Origin: Spirochaetales bacterium
GTDB taxonomy: Bacteria > Spirochaetota > Spirochaetia > Sphaerochaetales > Sphaerochaetaceae
DNA: 39,742 nt
NCBI GenBank assembly: GCA_018433865.1
Contig: JAHDQJ010000055.1
Span: 1-39,742, forward strand
Direction: 5' to 3'
A program made the translations under genes and the position numbers. The notes beneath the pieces were generated by a model. The model was given only the letters and a program-made list of their open reading frames with translations, ran no database searches and was not told where the DNA came from. This document shows, in pieces, positions 25,494 to 35,048 of this stretch; the first letter of the stretch is position 1; every line of letters starts with the position of its first letter.

Positions 25494-27245
25494 ATGGCAC
25501 GAGCATGGGATGTCTTGGAATCCTACCGGGGAACACTGTTCGAGGGAGACTGGCCTTCCATTCCCCATATGTTCCTCATCACGATGGAAAAGCACGCCGG
25601 GAACAAAGCCTTTACCATCATCAAGGGAAGCGAAAAGGTATCGTTCACTTACCAACAGGTCCACCAGCGTATCCTCGATGTCGCGACCTACCTCTTGTCG
25701 AAGGGCATCGGCGAGGGCGATCGCATCATCCTCAACGGCAAGAACTCTCCGGAGTGGGCGATCGCCTACCTGGGTATTCTCTTCTGTAAAGCCACGGTCG
25801 TCCCGCTCGACAACCAGATGCCGACCGAACGGGTCGATGCTCTCAGCGTATTCAGTGAAGCAAAAGGCATCTTCGCCGACCGCGATGTGGTCGAGAAACT
25901 CTCCAGCCGAGCTTGGCCCGGCTCGCAGGACATCATCATCTACCTTGATGCCGATGGCGATGAGCAAGGCATCGGGTTCGCGCAGATCCCCACTGGAGGC
26001 ACTCCGATCGAAGCCTCGGAGCTTCCTGGTGGTGAGGCTATCGCCGCGATACTTTACACCAGCGGAACCACTGACCATGAGAAGGGAGTCATACTCACCC
26101 ATGCGAACTTCACCAGCGATGTCTATCAGGCGGGAGACCCCGAGTTCCTCGCGATCACCAGCGAGGACATCTTCTACGCATTGCTCCCGTTGCACCACTC
26201 CTACACGATGACTGCCGTATTCCTCGAATCCATCATGCACGGGTGCGAGCTCCTATTCGGCCAAGGGATCGTCGTCTCCCGGGTGCTCAACGAGATGAAG
26301 GTGGGAAATGTGACGCTCTTCCTGGCGATCCCCCTCCTCTACAACAAGCTACTTGCCGGTTTGATGAAGAAGGTGCGGGAGAAGGGAATCTTCACCTACA
26401 TGCTCATCAGGAGCCTCATGTGGATAAACGGCAGGTTGCGCAAGAGCCTTCACATAAACCCCGGCCGAAGGTGGTTCCACCAGTTGCTCGACGGGATCGG
26501 AATGGTCGACAACAAGCTGTGCATTTGCGGAGGGGGGCCGCTCTCGCCGTCCACCTTCAGGCAGTATCAGCAACTGGGCCTCGACTTCATCCAAGGTTAC
26601 GGCCTGACCGAGACTGCACCGATCCTCACGCTCAATCCGGTGAGTAGGTTCAAGGTGACCTCGGTTGGCAAGGTCTTTCCCCTGGTCGACATGCGGATCG
26701 CCGATGCCGACCTGCTCGGCGTAGGAGAAGTCCAAGTCAAGGGACCGAACATCTGCAAGGGCTACTACAAGGATCCGGCGAACACCGCACAACTGTTCAC
26801 CGAGGACGGGTATCTACGCACCGGCGATCTCGGGGTTCTCGACAAGGAAGGATACCTCTACCTGAAGGGGCGTCTGAAAAACCTCATCGTCACCGAGGGT
26901 GGGAAAAATGTCTATCCGGAGGAGATCGAGGACCTCTTCCAGCCCTATCCGCAGGTCGAGCAGGTGCTGGTGCGCGCCTACATCGCGAACAAGTCGGCGC
27001 GCGCGGAAGGAATCGAAGCGGTCATCTTCCCCGATGCAGAGCACTACAAGCAGCTCGGCTACAATGCACGACAGATCTCCCAGGATATCGACAAGGTGGT
27101 CTCCGAGGTAAACAAGAAGCTGACGGCTTACAAGAGGGTCACGCGAACAACGATCATCGACAAGCCGATGGCGATGACGAGCACGAAGAAGATCCAACGG
27201 GGTAAGGTATCCCGTACATTCGAGCGGTTGCGCGGAAACGGTTGA
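25494..27245 (+). CDS. Long-chain acyl-CoA synthetase / AMP-forming ligase
   Basis: 583 residues from ATG 25494, preceded by GGGAGGAAA. The AMP-binding core motifs are present: A3 LYTSGTTDHEKGVILTH at 187-203, A5 GYGLTETAP at 368-376, A7 YLRTGDLG at 440-447, the 'GRLKNLIVTEGGKNVYP' region at 459-474, and a C-terminal Lys-rich TSTKKIQRGKV at 562-572, the usual site of the catalytic lysine. It should activate fatty acids to acyl-CoA through acyl-AMP. Exact chain length cannot be judged from sequence. It stands alone between two HD-domain loci. Confidence 0.85.
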   Translation: MARAWDVLESYRGTLFEGDWPSIPHMFLITMEKHAGNKAFTIIKGSEKVSFTYQQVHQRILDVATYLLSKGIGEGDRIILNGKNSPEWAIAYLGILFCKATVVPLDNQMPTERVDALSVFSEAKGIFADRDVVEKLSSRAWPGSQDIIIYLDADGDEQGIGFAQIPTGGTPIEASELPGGEAIAAILYTSGTTDHEKGVILTHANFTSDVYQAGDPEFLAITSEDIFYALLPLHHSYTMTAVFLESIMHGCELLFGQGIVVSRVLNEMKVGNVTLFLAIPLLYNKLLAGLMKKVREKGIFTYMLIRSLMWINGRLRKSLHINPGRRWFHQLLDGIGMVDNKLCICGGGPLSPSTFRQYQQLGLDFIQGYGLTETAPILTLNPVSRFKVTSVGKVFPLVDMRIADADLLGVGEVQVKGPNICKGYYKDPANTAQLFTEDGYLRTGDLGVLDKEGYLYLKGRLKNLIVTEGGKNVYPEEIEDLFQPYPQVEQVLVRAYIANKSARAEGIEAVIFPDAEHYKQLGYNARQISQDIDKVVSEVNKKLTAYKRVTRTTIIDKPMAMTSTKKIQRGKVSRTFERLRGNG

Positions 27246-27810
27246 GATCGGCCCGCCTTGCCGATACCCCTTGATGTTTGCGGCGAAGCGTCTTGGGACT
27301 TTTCTGGAAGATCTTTCCCATCACCATAAGTCTTCGCTTTTCCTTTTCCGCCTCTTTGTTTTTACGTGGACATTTGATACTACTCACACGCCGTTGTCAT
27401 ATTCACGCAAAGACTTTCTATCGTATGAATACCTGTGGCAATAGGAGAGCCCTCATCGGACTTTGTTTAGGAAGTGCCATCAAGAATCACCAGAAGGTGT
27501 TACGGTAAGAAAAATCAAAGGAAGGCGACACCTCCCCATGAGCCATATTTCTGATAGATGCATATCCGATTTCCCAGTGATACACTCTTGCAAGCATCAT
27601 GAGGATTTCGAAAAGAAGTAAACTTCTGCCTAGCCAGTATTTGACAACTGACCCTCGTAGAGTTATAGTTTTATCAATCCATCCCCCACGATCCGTGCTA
27701 TACAGGACGAACCATGCCGCATGATGAGAAACTCGTTTCCAGCATACACTCCCTCCCCGCTAGCAAACCGTTCGCCCATGCGTTTTCGGCCACCGCCATG
27801 TCGCCTTGTC
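27246..27810. other. Intergenic region after the acyl-CoA synthetase
   Basis: About 565 bases with no recognised gene. It holds a strong forward promoter (27641-27669) and, from ATG 27714, a 43-codon frame that runs into the reverse HD gene. No clear terminator for the synthetase gene was found. Confidence 0.45.
27641..27669 (+). promoter_or_regulatory. Strong sigma70 promoter without an obvious gene
   Basis: TTGACA (27641-27646), a 17-base spacer and TATAGT (27664-27669), nearly consensus. It points to the right, into the 3' end of the reverse-strand HD gene. The only downstream forward frame is short (ATG 27714 with AGGA upstream). It may drive a small RNA, an antisense transcript or a vanished gene. 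Confidence 0.6.
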
Positions 27811-28287
27811 CTACTTCAACACCCCCAAGCCCTTGCCTGCCTTGATAGTATTCCAGGATTCTCCCAGGGATACTGCTTTATCCACCAAGGAAACGATCAG
27901 GCTTTCGGGATAACGGGGCGGGACCGGTGTGAGTGGCCACATGTGGCGAAGAATGATGTCGCACTCAATAGTGGTGATATCACCGTACACATGCACTGCA
28001 TTCTCAAAAGCTTCTTGAGGATGGTCGAATCCATGCAATCCTCCAGACCGGGGTCTCCCGATTCTCCAGTCATAAAAAAAGAAATCATGCAACAATGCCC
28101 CTCGAATCAATTCAGGGAGCCTTTTTCGAAGCTTCAGTACCATCGCAACCTTATAGGAGTAATAAGCTACCGCAACACTATGGTCGGCAATGGAAGAATC
28201 ATGATGGTTCAAGTGGCGGATTATTTCGTATTCCCGGGACGTTATGGTGGAATGTGCCATCGCTGCGAATCTGAGATCCCTTGCCAA
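27811..28287 (-). CDS. HD-domain hydrolase
   Basis: 158 residues, with TTG 28285-28287 or ATG 28258-28260 as the start; the ribosome-binding site is weak for both. HD-fold motifs are visible: H in 'IADHSVAVAYYS', LLHDFFFYDW with the HD pair, HGFDHPQEAFENA, then HMWPLTPVPPRYPES and VDKAVSL. Members of this family are metal-dependent phosphohydrolases of uncertain substrate. It lies 40 bases after the CmpB-like gene and may be co-transcribed. A decayed copy lies at 24962-25279 on the other strand. Confidence 0.75.
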   Translation of the reverse strand: MARDLRFAAMAHSTITSREYEIIRHLNHHDSSIADHSVAVAYYSYKVAMVLKLRKRLPELIRGALLHDFFFYDWRIGRPRSGGLHGFDHPQEAFENAVHVYGDITTIECDIILRHMWPLTPVPPRYPESLIVSLVDKAVSLGESWNTIKAGKGLGVLK

Positions 28288-28324
28288 AAGACGTTTTTCT
28301 TTGGATACGGGAGAACGAATTGTT

Positions 28325-29065
28325 TTAATGAAAATATTTCCCCCCTATTATTGATTCGAGTCGGGTCCGTATCGACTTCGGTATCGCACTGAGGGGCGAC
28401 TTCAATTCCCTTGCCAACTGGGGAAAGGCTTTGAGGGGTTTCAGGATACGTCTGATTTCGGGAGGCAGTTTCTTGGTGCCCAAATCAATCGAAGGAATGA
28501 ACATGCTCCCTTTTTTTACCAATCGGTGCAGGTTTGCTACAAATGTCTTATAGAAAACAAGGGCACGGACTGAATCTATCGTATCGTGAACGTAATACAT
28601 GGAGAGGGCTCCAGCAACATAATACAAGACAGCACCGTCAATCAGTTTGATTTTCATGAGCAAGAAAGGTTGGATAAATTTGATGGTCATAATTGCCAGA
28701 ATTGCCCAGAAAAGTGAGTATAAAATACAAATTCGTCCATGGAGATTGAGAGGCTTCTTATAGTAATCCCAAAGCCGAATATCAAATAGCTTTTCCATGA
28801 ACCAGGATACAAAATACTCGATAATCGTTGGGACGAGAAGCATGACCCCCCAGAACAACATCCGGGGAGCCTGGGACAGCAGAGAGGACAAGATTGCCAA
28901 AGCCAAGGCTCCAAAACCATAGATGGGGATGAAAGGACCAGAAAGAAACCCCGAATTCACCAGGCGATGCTCAGAAAAACTTTTGATCGCAGATTCCAGC
29001 ATCCACCCTAAGAAAGCGGTTGCACTGAAGTACAGGAACCACATAAAGAAACTGTCGTATGGCAT
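28325..29065 (-). CDS. CmpB-like membrane protein (PF06541)
   Basis: 246 residues. ATG 29063-29065 has TTGGAGGAT upstream; the longer frame begins in unlikely DNA. About five hydrophobic segments fill the first 190 residues: FFMWFLYFSATAFLGWMLES, GPFIPIYGFGALALAIL, a 'GVMLLVPTIIEYFVSWFME' helix, and others. The SGFLSGPFIPIYGFGAL motif is typical of the CmpB family, sometimes called ABC-type IV permeases although the partner ATPase is usually missing. It is followed by the HD gene and has no ATPase partner nearby. Confidence 0.75.
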   Translation of the reverse strand: MPYDSFFMWFLYFSATAFLGWMLESAIKSFSEHRLVNSGFLSGPFIPIYGFGALALAILSSLLSQAPRMLFWGVMLLVPTIIEYFVSWFMEKLFDIRLWDYYKKPLNLHGRICILYSLFWAILAIMTIKFIQPFLLMKIKLIDGAVLYYVAGALSMYYVHDTIDSVRALVFYKTFVANLHRLVKKGSMFIPSIDLGTKKLPPEIRRILKPLKAFPQLARELKSPLSAIPKSIRTRLESIIGGKYFH

Positions 29066-29257
29066 CGCGATATCCTCCAAGGAGATTTTCCTTGAAACCG
29101 GATTGTAACTTCCGACAGGAAGCAAGATAGCCAAAAGCTCCGACGATGACAATCCTCTTTACCTTGGAATACCATATATCTCCGGCGTATGAGCTTCAGG
29201 ACTGTATAGCCGGATATCCCTTGAAAAAATTCCGACATGTGGATGAGAGCTCTCGGT

Positions 29258-30697
29258 CTAGAAGGCGTAAGCAGCCTTGAATTCTAAAAAATTCCTGGCA
29301 TGATATTGCCCAAATTGCCCGTTGGAATCCCCCCCGAAAAAATACCCGTTGATGCTGAGCGTTACATCATCCACAGGGGTTATGGTAAAACCGGGTATTA
29401 GCATCCAGTTCAGGTCCGGGATTGCAGCGGCACCAGCCAAAGTGACCTCCGTCTTTCCATTTTTCATCGTGTATCCGATTTGGCCCATCACCGTGCCATT
29501 CAGCTCATGAGCGGTTGATTCGATATCATAGACATTGTTTGCTTGATCCAGGTTTGTTATCCAGGTTCCCAAAGTCTGGAGATTCAATGAAACAGCCCCA
29601 AAATTCCTGTCGACACCCAATACCATGCTTGCGAACGGATTGCGGATAAGAGGGTCCGTTCCCTTCGTGTCAGAGGTCTGATGCCAAGCTGCTTCGGCCC
29701 GAAGGTTGTAAGGCCCCAGGACAAAAGCGGAATCGACCCCAATCTGATGGTACCGGTTGTAAGAAAGGACCAGATGCTGTGTTGCAGCAAGAACTGCAGG
29801 ATCGGCGTTGATCACAGGAGTCCTCAGGAATCCCGTATAGTATTGCATGCCAATATCTACGCCTTTGAAGGAATCGGTGTAACGGAGCCCCCCCTGTCCC
29901 CACTCCAACGACTTCGTATCAGGGTAGAGAAGCAGTTGCTCCATCAAGGCATCAGCCTGGGCTGCCGATTGGGAAGCTGCTATGGTCGCAGCGGCAGGGT
30001 CTGTAATTCCAGCTGCTGAAAGAATAGCATGATTGGTACCATATGCACCCGAGTAGAAACCGTTCCAAATTTCAGCGCGCATATCAGTGAATGCCTTCGG
30101 AGCCCAGATTCCTTCCAGAGGCAAGTAATCACCTTGGAAAAAAGGAACATAGACGGCTTCCAGCTTGCCCACCATACCGGTACGCCAGTCAACCTTGATC
30201 AAAGCCTGCGCGATTTTCCTCCCTTCAACATCAGTATTGAAAGGATCGCTGTAGTCCTGGGGATTCACCACGTCAAGAATGCGAAGGCTATCCCCTTTGC
30301 CCCACACAACCTTGGCCATGCCCACGGTTAGCTCAACGGAATCACCCCAGTAGGTTCGTAAGGTTGCCTCATCGATTATCCGAGCTGGCTTGTTGGCAAC
30401 AATCTCAGGGCTAAGACGCAGAGCGAACGAGAACTCGGAAGCAGGACTGGAAGACTCCATGCGCAGCAAGATCGAACTGGGGGTCTCTACAAACCCTGTC
30501 TCCGGATCATCGGCGTTGATGAAAAAGCGTGAAGAGAAACCGAATTCCCCTGAAAAGGAAAGTGCTGACGCATCTTCTGCATCGGAGAAGGATCCGGGAA
30601 ATCCGAAATCCCCAAAACCAAAGTCCTGGGCTCCTAGGGAAGCCAGAACCACCGTAAAAAGAATCAGCGATATCCACCAATTTTTATTCCCTTTCAT
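29258..30697 (-). CDS. Outer membrane beta-barrel protein
   Basis: 479 residues, beginning with a signal peptide (residues 1-23, basic start, hydrophobic core, cut near ASLGA-QD). The body is beta-rich, with alternating patterns and many aromatic residues, and the last residue is Phe in 'FKAAYAF', an outer membrane assembly signal. The family name is uncertain; it recalls DUF1302-type or exporter-linked barrels. It is the last gene of the TetR-RND-LolA operon, starting two bases after the lolA-like stop, and may form the outer membrane part of an export route. Confidence 0.7.
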   Translation of the reverse strand: MKGNKNWWISLILFTVVLASLGAQDFGFGDFGFPGSFSDAEDASALSFSGEFGFSSRFFINADDPETGFVETPSSILLRMESSSPASEFSFALRLSPEIVANKPARIIDEATLRTYWGDSVELTVGMAKVVWGKGDSLRILDVVNPQDYSDPFNTDVEGRKIAQALIKVDWRTGMVGKLEAVYVPFFQGDYLPLEGIWAPKAFTDMRAEIWNGFYSGAYGTNHAILSAAGITDPAAATIAASQSAAQADALMEQLLLYPDTKSLEWGQGGLRYTDSFKGVDIGMQYYTGFLRTPVINADPAVLAATQHLVLSYNRYHQIGVDSAFVLGPYNLRAEAAWHQTSDTKGTDPLIRNPFASMVLGVDRNFGAVSLNLQTLGTWITNLDQANNVYDIESTAHELNGTVMGQIGYTMKNGKTEVTLAGAAAIPDLNWMLIPGFTITPVDDVTLSINGYFFGGDSNGQFGQYHARNFLEFKAAYAF

Positions 30698-30699
30698 AA

Positions 30700-31458
30700 T
30701 TAGGGCCGTCCTGTTTCAAGAAATTTTGTGGTGAAGACTCCTGGAGGAATGGGTTTGCCGTATTCCAGGATTTGAAATTCCAATGTGGTCACATTTCCTT
30801 TCTGCACATTGGCCATCTGGATTTTCGTTGCTGACCAGATACCCTGAATTTCTTTGAATTCAAGCGTCTCCATCACTTTGAGCAACGTGTTCTGCCTGTC
30901 GAACATTTCAATCCTGACCGGCAACCACGTATCTTTGACCACATAGGTTACAACCCTACTGTATTCGCTTTTCGAAGAATCAACTGGAATTGATTCAATG
31001 ACATACACATCTTCGCCGTTTACCCGGTCTTCCCTGAGTAAGGTGTTTTCTCGTTCCTTTCCAACGAGAGCCATATCATCATAGGAAATCTCCCCAATAA
31101 ATGAACTGTCTCCCTCACTAGCGGCAATGCGACGTATTTTCTTCAATGCAGGGAGAAAGATCCAACGGTCATCATCGCGATCTTCGTTTTCGATCATGAG
31201 AAAACGGGTATTCCTCACGCTGGCGGGCTTTTGAAATACCACGACGGTTTTTGACAGCCCTTTTTCCGTTATTGAGTATTGGTCGATGAGCCGTTCTGAA
31301 GGAACTCCGCTTTTCTCTGCGATGGTAGCTGCAATCCGGGATTGGGTGGAACTGTGGCGATTCTGTTCTTCTACCCTGTCCATAATCTCATCAGCCGAAT
31401 ACGCCCATAGGAGAGACGTATGGATCAGGATGATAGCAATCAAAAAGTATTTTTTCAT
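30700..31458 (-). CDS. LolA-like outer membrane lipoprotein-sorting protein
   Basis: 252 residues from ATG 31456-31458, with a signal peptide (residues 1-19, ending LLWA). The remainder matches the lipoprotein-sorting protein family (PF17131, like treponemal TP0789): 'ADEIMDRVEEQNRH' start, 'FQKPASVRNTRFLMIE', WIFLPALKKIRRI and a 'SKSEYSRVVTYV' region. It should carry a lipid or lipoprotein across the periplasm. Start and RND stop overlap by one base (TAATG), so they are translated together. Confidence 0.85.
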   Translation of the reverse strand: MKKYFLIAIILIHTSLLWAYSADEIMDRVEEQNRHSSTQSRIAATIAEKSGVPSERLIDQYSITEKGLSKTVVVFQKPASVRNTRFLMIENEDRDDDRWIFLPALKKIRRIAASEGDSSFIGEISYDDMALVGKERENTLLREDRVNGEDVYVIESIPVDSSKSEYSRVVTYVVKDTWLPVRIEMFDRQNTLLKVMETLEFKEIQGIWSATKIQMANVQKGNVTTLEFQILEYGKPIPPGVFTTKFLETGRP

Positions 31459-34097
31459 TATTTGCCTCCAAGCAATTCATTGAGCATGGGCTTATCGAGG
31501 AACTTGGGTTTGACAAGATCCAACAATACGGGAAGAAGGGTAAGTGAAACAAAACTGGAAGTCAGCATGGTGATTGCGATGAGGAGGCCAAGGTTCCTGA
31601 GCGGGTTGAACGCACTGAAAACAAGTACTGCAAAACCAGCGGATACTGAAACGGCATTGAACATGATAGCTTTCCCAGTGGTCAAAATCGTACGTTCCAT
31701 CATCGAGTGGAAGTCTCCATTTATCCTTTTTCCCCGGTGGAAAGCTACCAGGAAATGAATGGTATAATCGATTCCTGTACCTATGGTGATTGCTGCAACC
31801 ATGCTGGTCGCTACATCAAGTTTGATGCCACTTACGCCCATCAAACCGAAGTTGACCAGGATGGAAACTGACAAGGGAACGATTGCCAACAAGCCGGCCC
31901 AAAGCGATCGGAAAAAAATGGAGACAACCAGAAACACCATGATCAACGAAGCAAAAATATTCCACATCTGGGTAGATACCACCAAATCTACCAACCCCTT
32001 CTCGATAAAGGCCAAGCCAGCCAGCTCCACGGTGACTCCAGCGGGAAAATTATCCGCCACATAGGTGTGTATGGCCTCGGCAATTTTCCCCGTTGCTATA
32101 TTTCCTGTAGAATTGAGTTGAACCGACATCCGGGCTTGGGACGGCTCCAACGCATCATCAGACCATTCCTCGGTTCCAGATCCTATCAAAATCAAATAAT
32201 TGCCAATAAGATTCTTCAATCCCTCATGATTCGCTTGGTTGTACCGTTGGGGATCCATAGGAATCTCATAATACGCGGCCCCCTCATAATTCACCGTGCG
32301 ATTGATCAGGGACAAGAGTTCCGAAACTTGGATATCCTGTCTGTCTGATAGGACATAGGCTTGGTTCAACAGTTCGAGCAGAGCTGCTCGAGTCAATTGG
32401 GGGGTGGAGTCATCAGGAATCACAGGATTTGAAGGCTCTGCTTCCGATGAGATATCTTCAAAACCAAATCCCAATCCCTCAATTTCAGTTGAATCGGCCG
32501 AGGTAGTCTCGACTGTTCCGCGTAGACCTTCGGCTGGTTCATCTGCATTGAGCACTTGGTTTATTCTCTTGATGAACTGCGAGTAGGAGACAACCTTGCC
32601 GACTTCTGGGAATTCGGACTTCAAATAGTTAGCCAGGTCTTCCATCGCAGCTAGTGTCTGAGGATCATTCAGATCACCTTTCTGTGTTCCCTTCACATTG
32701 ATATTGAATGTCTTCGTACCATTGAACTCCTTGCGGAGAAAGGCATCGGATCTGCTTACTTCAGTATCTCCCCTGAAAAACTCAATGATGGCACTGTCAA
32801 AAACCAGCATTGTCGTGCCAAAAATTGACACTGCCACCAAGAGGACCGACACAGCAATGGTAGTTTTCGGATGATGGATAAAGGGAGTAAAAAGGCGAAG
32901 CAGCCAACGTGACAACGGATCCTTGTCCGGCTTGTATCCGGTCGGACCCTTTATGGCATGGGGGCCACGGATGATCAAGAGAGCAGGAATCAACGTCATT
33001 GCTATCACAAGGGCAGAAAATACCCCAAAGGTTGAAAATAAGCCAAAATGACGAATTGGGGTGATGGAAATCAAAGACAATGACCCGAATCCGGCCATGG
33101 TGGTGAGCCCCGCCAAGGCAACAGGCATCCTGATGTTGCGCAAGACACCCAAGACCAATGCATCATGTTCAGGCTTGGTCAAGGGGTGTTTCTGAATCAA
33201 AATTTCATCGTAGTAATGGGTGAGGAAGTGGATGCCATACGCACAGCCGACAGCCACCAGGACAACAGGGGTGACGGTAGCCATCAAAGTCAGTTTTATA
33301 CCCAAAACAACCATGAGCCCAAGTGTCCAGATTGAAGTGATCACCACGGTGAGGAGGGGAAGGACTACCCCTCCCAACCGTTTGAAAGACAAATACAGGA
33401 ATACGATAAGCACCAGAAGAACCAAAGGAATGAGAAACATCAAATCCTTCGACATGTTCGTGCTCAACAATACGGCCATGACGGGAAAACCTGCCAGATA
33501 GACATCTTGGTTGCTTATTCCTGTTTCAACGAGAATTCTTTGGATTTCCTCATAGATGACCTGTTTATTGTCCACCTGAGGACTTTTCCCCTGCTTATCC
33601 TGATCATCAAAGTCCCTGATGCTCACCAGAATTTGCGTGGATCGGTAGTCATCCGAGACTAGGGAACCTTTATAGAGGTCCCAGCTGAGGAGACCTGTTT
33701 TTAGTGCATTGATTTCCTCAGAAGTACCCGTAAAATCATCGCCTACCAGTGGAGATACGACAATCGAATCCCCTTCCCCCCTGATGTAGTCGGTATTGGT
33801 CAACGAAGTGACCGTATCCGCTTGCGGCAACGCTTCAAGCCTTTTGGTAAGGTCTTGCAACTTCAAAAGAAAATCTTTCTCAAATACCGTCCCTTGTGGG
33901 TTCCTCAAAGCCATGAGCAAAATATCTGAACTGCCATAGAGTTCTTGTTGGGCTTCAAATGCCTTCATCTCGGCGCTATCGCTCGGGATGAAGTTTGAAA
34001 TATCATTGTCAAACACAGCCTTAGGTAGTTGGAACGCAAAGAAAACAGTGATAGCAGCAATGATACAGACGATTATCCAAGGAAAAAACTTCTTCAT
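31458..34097 (-). CDS. RND/MMPL-family exporter
   Basis: 879 residues from ATG 34095-34097, with GGAGGATTTCGA upstream. One membrane helix at the N-terminus (~5-25), a large periplasmic loop with 'FDNDISNFIPSDSAEMKAFE', then a five-helix block (~200-375), a second loop, and a last five-helix block (~720-860) with GIDYTIHFLVAFH. This is the two-repeat layout of RND exporters of the MMPL/Patched-like branch. With the LolA-like and barrel genes it probably exports a lipid or lipoprotein rather than a drug (inference). It starts within the TetR stop. Confidence 0.85.
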   Translation of the reverse strand: MKKFFPWIIVCIIAAITVFFAFQLPKAVFDNDISNFIPSDSAEMKAFEAQQELYGSSDILLMALRNPQGTVFEKDFLLKLQDLTKRLEALPQADTVTSLTNTDYIRGEGDSIVVSPLVGDDFTGTSEEINALKTGLLSWDLYKGSLVSDDYRSTQILVSIRDFDDQDKQGKSPQVDNKQVIYEEIQRILVETGISNQDVYLAGFPVMAVLLSTNMSKDLMFLIPLVLLVLIVFLYLSFKRLGGVVLPLLTVVITSIWTLGLMVVLGIKLTLMATVTPVVLVAVGCAYGIHFLTHYYDEILIQKHPLTKPEHDALVLGVLRNIRMPVALAGLTTMAGFGSLSLISITPIRHFGLFSTFGVFSALVIAMTLIPALLIIRGPHAIKGPTGYKPDKDPLSRWLLRLFTPFIHHPKTTIAVSVLLVAVSIFGTTMLVFDSAIIEFFRGDTEVSRSDAFLRKEFNGTKTFNINVKGTQKGDLNDPQTLAAMEDLANYLKSEFPEVGKVVSYSQFIKRINQVLNADEPAEGLRGTVETTSADSTEIEGLGFGFEDISSEAEPSNPVIPDDSTPQLTRAALLELLNQAYVLSDRQDIQVSELLSLINRTVNYEGAAYYEIPMDPQRYNQANHEGLKNLIGNYLILIGSGTEEWSDDALEPSQARMSVQLNSTGNIATGKIAEAIHTYVADNFPAGVTVELAGLAFIEKGLVDLVVSTQMWNIFASLIMVFLVVSIFFRSLWAGLLAIVPLSVSILVNFGLMGVSGIKLDVATSMVAAITIGTGIDYTIHFLVAFHRGKRINGDFHSMMERTILTTGKAIMFNAVSVSAGFAVLVFSAFNPLRNLGLLIAITMLTSSFVSLTLLPVLLDLVKPKFLDKPMLNELLGGK

Positions 34098-34675
34098 TCG
34101 AAATCCTCCAGAACCAATGAATGAAACATTGAAGAGACCCAAGTAGGCAGGAGCTGATAAATATCTTGCCGGCTATTCCAATCATGGCCAAGGATGTAGA
34201 TGATGAATCGTCCCAATAAGGAGAGGATGTATTCATTTGCATTCGCTTTCCTATCTTTGGTAGTGGACAACCCATGATCCGCAATAATCTTTAGAAGGTA
34301 GTCACTGGCTAGATCAATATAATTCTGGAACTTATTGTAGATATCCTGAATTTCTCGGCCCTCAACATTTTCAAATGACCCGAACATCAAGTCTCGCATC
34401 TTGAAAAGTTGCTCAATGATAATCCGGGAAAAGGTAACGACCTTACTGTCGAGCGATATTGAATCATCCGAGAACCATGGTTCATATTGGCCTTTGATTT
34501 CCTGTATGGAATCGTCAATCAAAGAGAAGAGAATATCATCCTTCGTTTTATAAACCAAATAGATGGATCCCTTACCGATCCCGGCTACCGAGGCGATATC
34601 CGCAACAGTGGTCTTAACGTAGGAATATTGGCTGAACAGCTTGAGTGCGGCACTTTTTATATCTTCCTGCGACAA
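34094..34675 (-). CDS. TetR/AcrR-family transcriptional regulator of the RND operon
   Basis: 193 residues from TTG 34673-34675, four bases after AAAGGAG. Residues ~5-50 form the TetR_N HTH (AALKLFSQYSYVKTTVADIA, then IGKGSIYLVYKTKDDI). The remaining helices form the ligand-binding domain. Its stop overlaps the RND start by four bases, so regulator and exporter are in one operon. The promoter carries a palindrome between -10 and start, so autorepression is likely. Confidence 0.85.
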   Translation of the reverse strand: MSQEDIKSAALKLFSQYSYVKTTVADIASVAGIGKGSIYLVYKTKDDILFSLIDDSIQEIKGQYEPWFSDDSISLDSKVVTFSRIIIEQLFKMRDLMFGSFENVEGREIQDIYNKFQNYIDLASDYLLKIIADHGLSTTKDRKANANEYILSLLGRFIIYILGHDWNSRQDIYQLLPTWVSSMFHSLVLEDFE

Positions 34676-34690
34676 TATATGCTCCTTTAT

Positions 34691-34743
34691 TGACCAAATA
34701 CAAAACTGGTCAGCAGTATATAGCTGGTAGGGTTTTTCGTCAA
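34691..34743 (-). promoter_or_regulatory. Promoter and operator of the TetR-RND-LolA operon
   Basis: On the reverse strand: TTGACG (34738-34743), a 17-base spacer and TATACT (34715-34720), a near-consensus sigma70 promoter. Between it and the start codon lie the perfect 6-base arms TGACCA (34691-34696) and TGGTCA (34707-34712), with a 10-base gap, covering the expected transcription start. This is where a TetR repressor would block transcription. Confidence 0.7.
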
Positions 34744-34746
34744 CAT

Positions 34747-34932
34747 CTGTCTGATAAGGAAAACCATCACCCTCCGATCATCGACAGGGAGACCTTCGAC
34801 CTTGTCCAGAAGATGAAGAAAATGAGATCAAACATCGAGCTCGATGAGCACGGAAACAAGGTAAGAAGGCGCACCCATTACAGCATGAAACGGAGTGGGA
34901 ACAATGCCGTCGAATCGGTCGAATATACATGA
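34747..34932 (+). pseudogene. Serine recombinase fragment
   Basis: A forward frame gives NHHPPIIDRETFDLVQ, then RSNIELDEHGNKVRRRTHYS, the typical segment that lies between the Recombinase domain and the zinc ribbon. Everything before and after is missing. It is not an obvious fragment of LSR1-3, so it comes from a different element. It overlaps the promoter of the RND operon and is followed by a radC remnant. Confidence 0.65.
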
Positions 34933-35048
34933 CTTAATGTATTTTATTACTTTACATATGTTTACTTGTTTGTAACAGTAAAACTAATGGTGTATCCTGT
35001 TTTAATCTTTTGTACAGAGGTACTTATTGTCTTACTGACACCGGCTAG

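Noticed and set aside
27721-28392. Forward frame opposite the HD hydrolase
   Set aside because: It is antisense to a protein with clear HD motifs and has no known domain or ribosome-binding site.
29231-29257. Possible terminator after the outer membrane protein gene
   Set aside because: Only a four-base stem precedes the T-run; the GAGAGCTCTC palindrome alone does not make a convincing hairpin.
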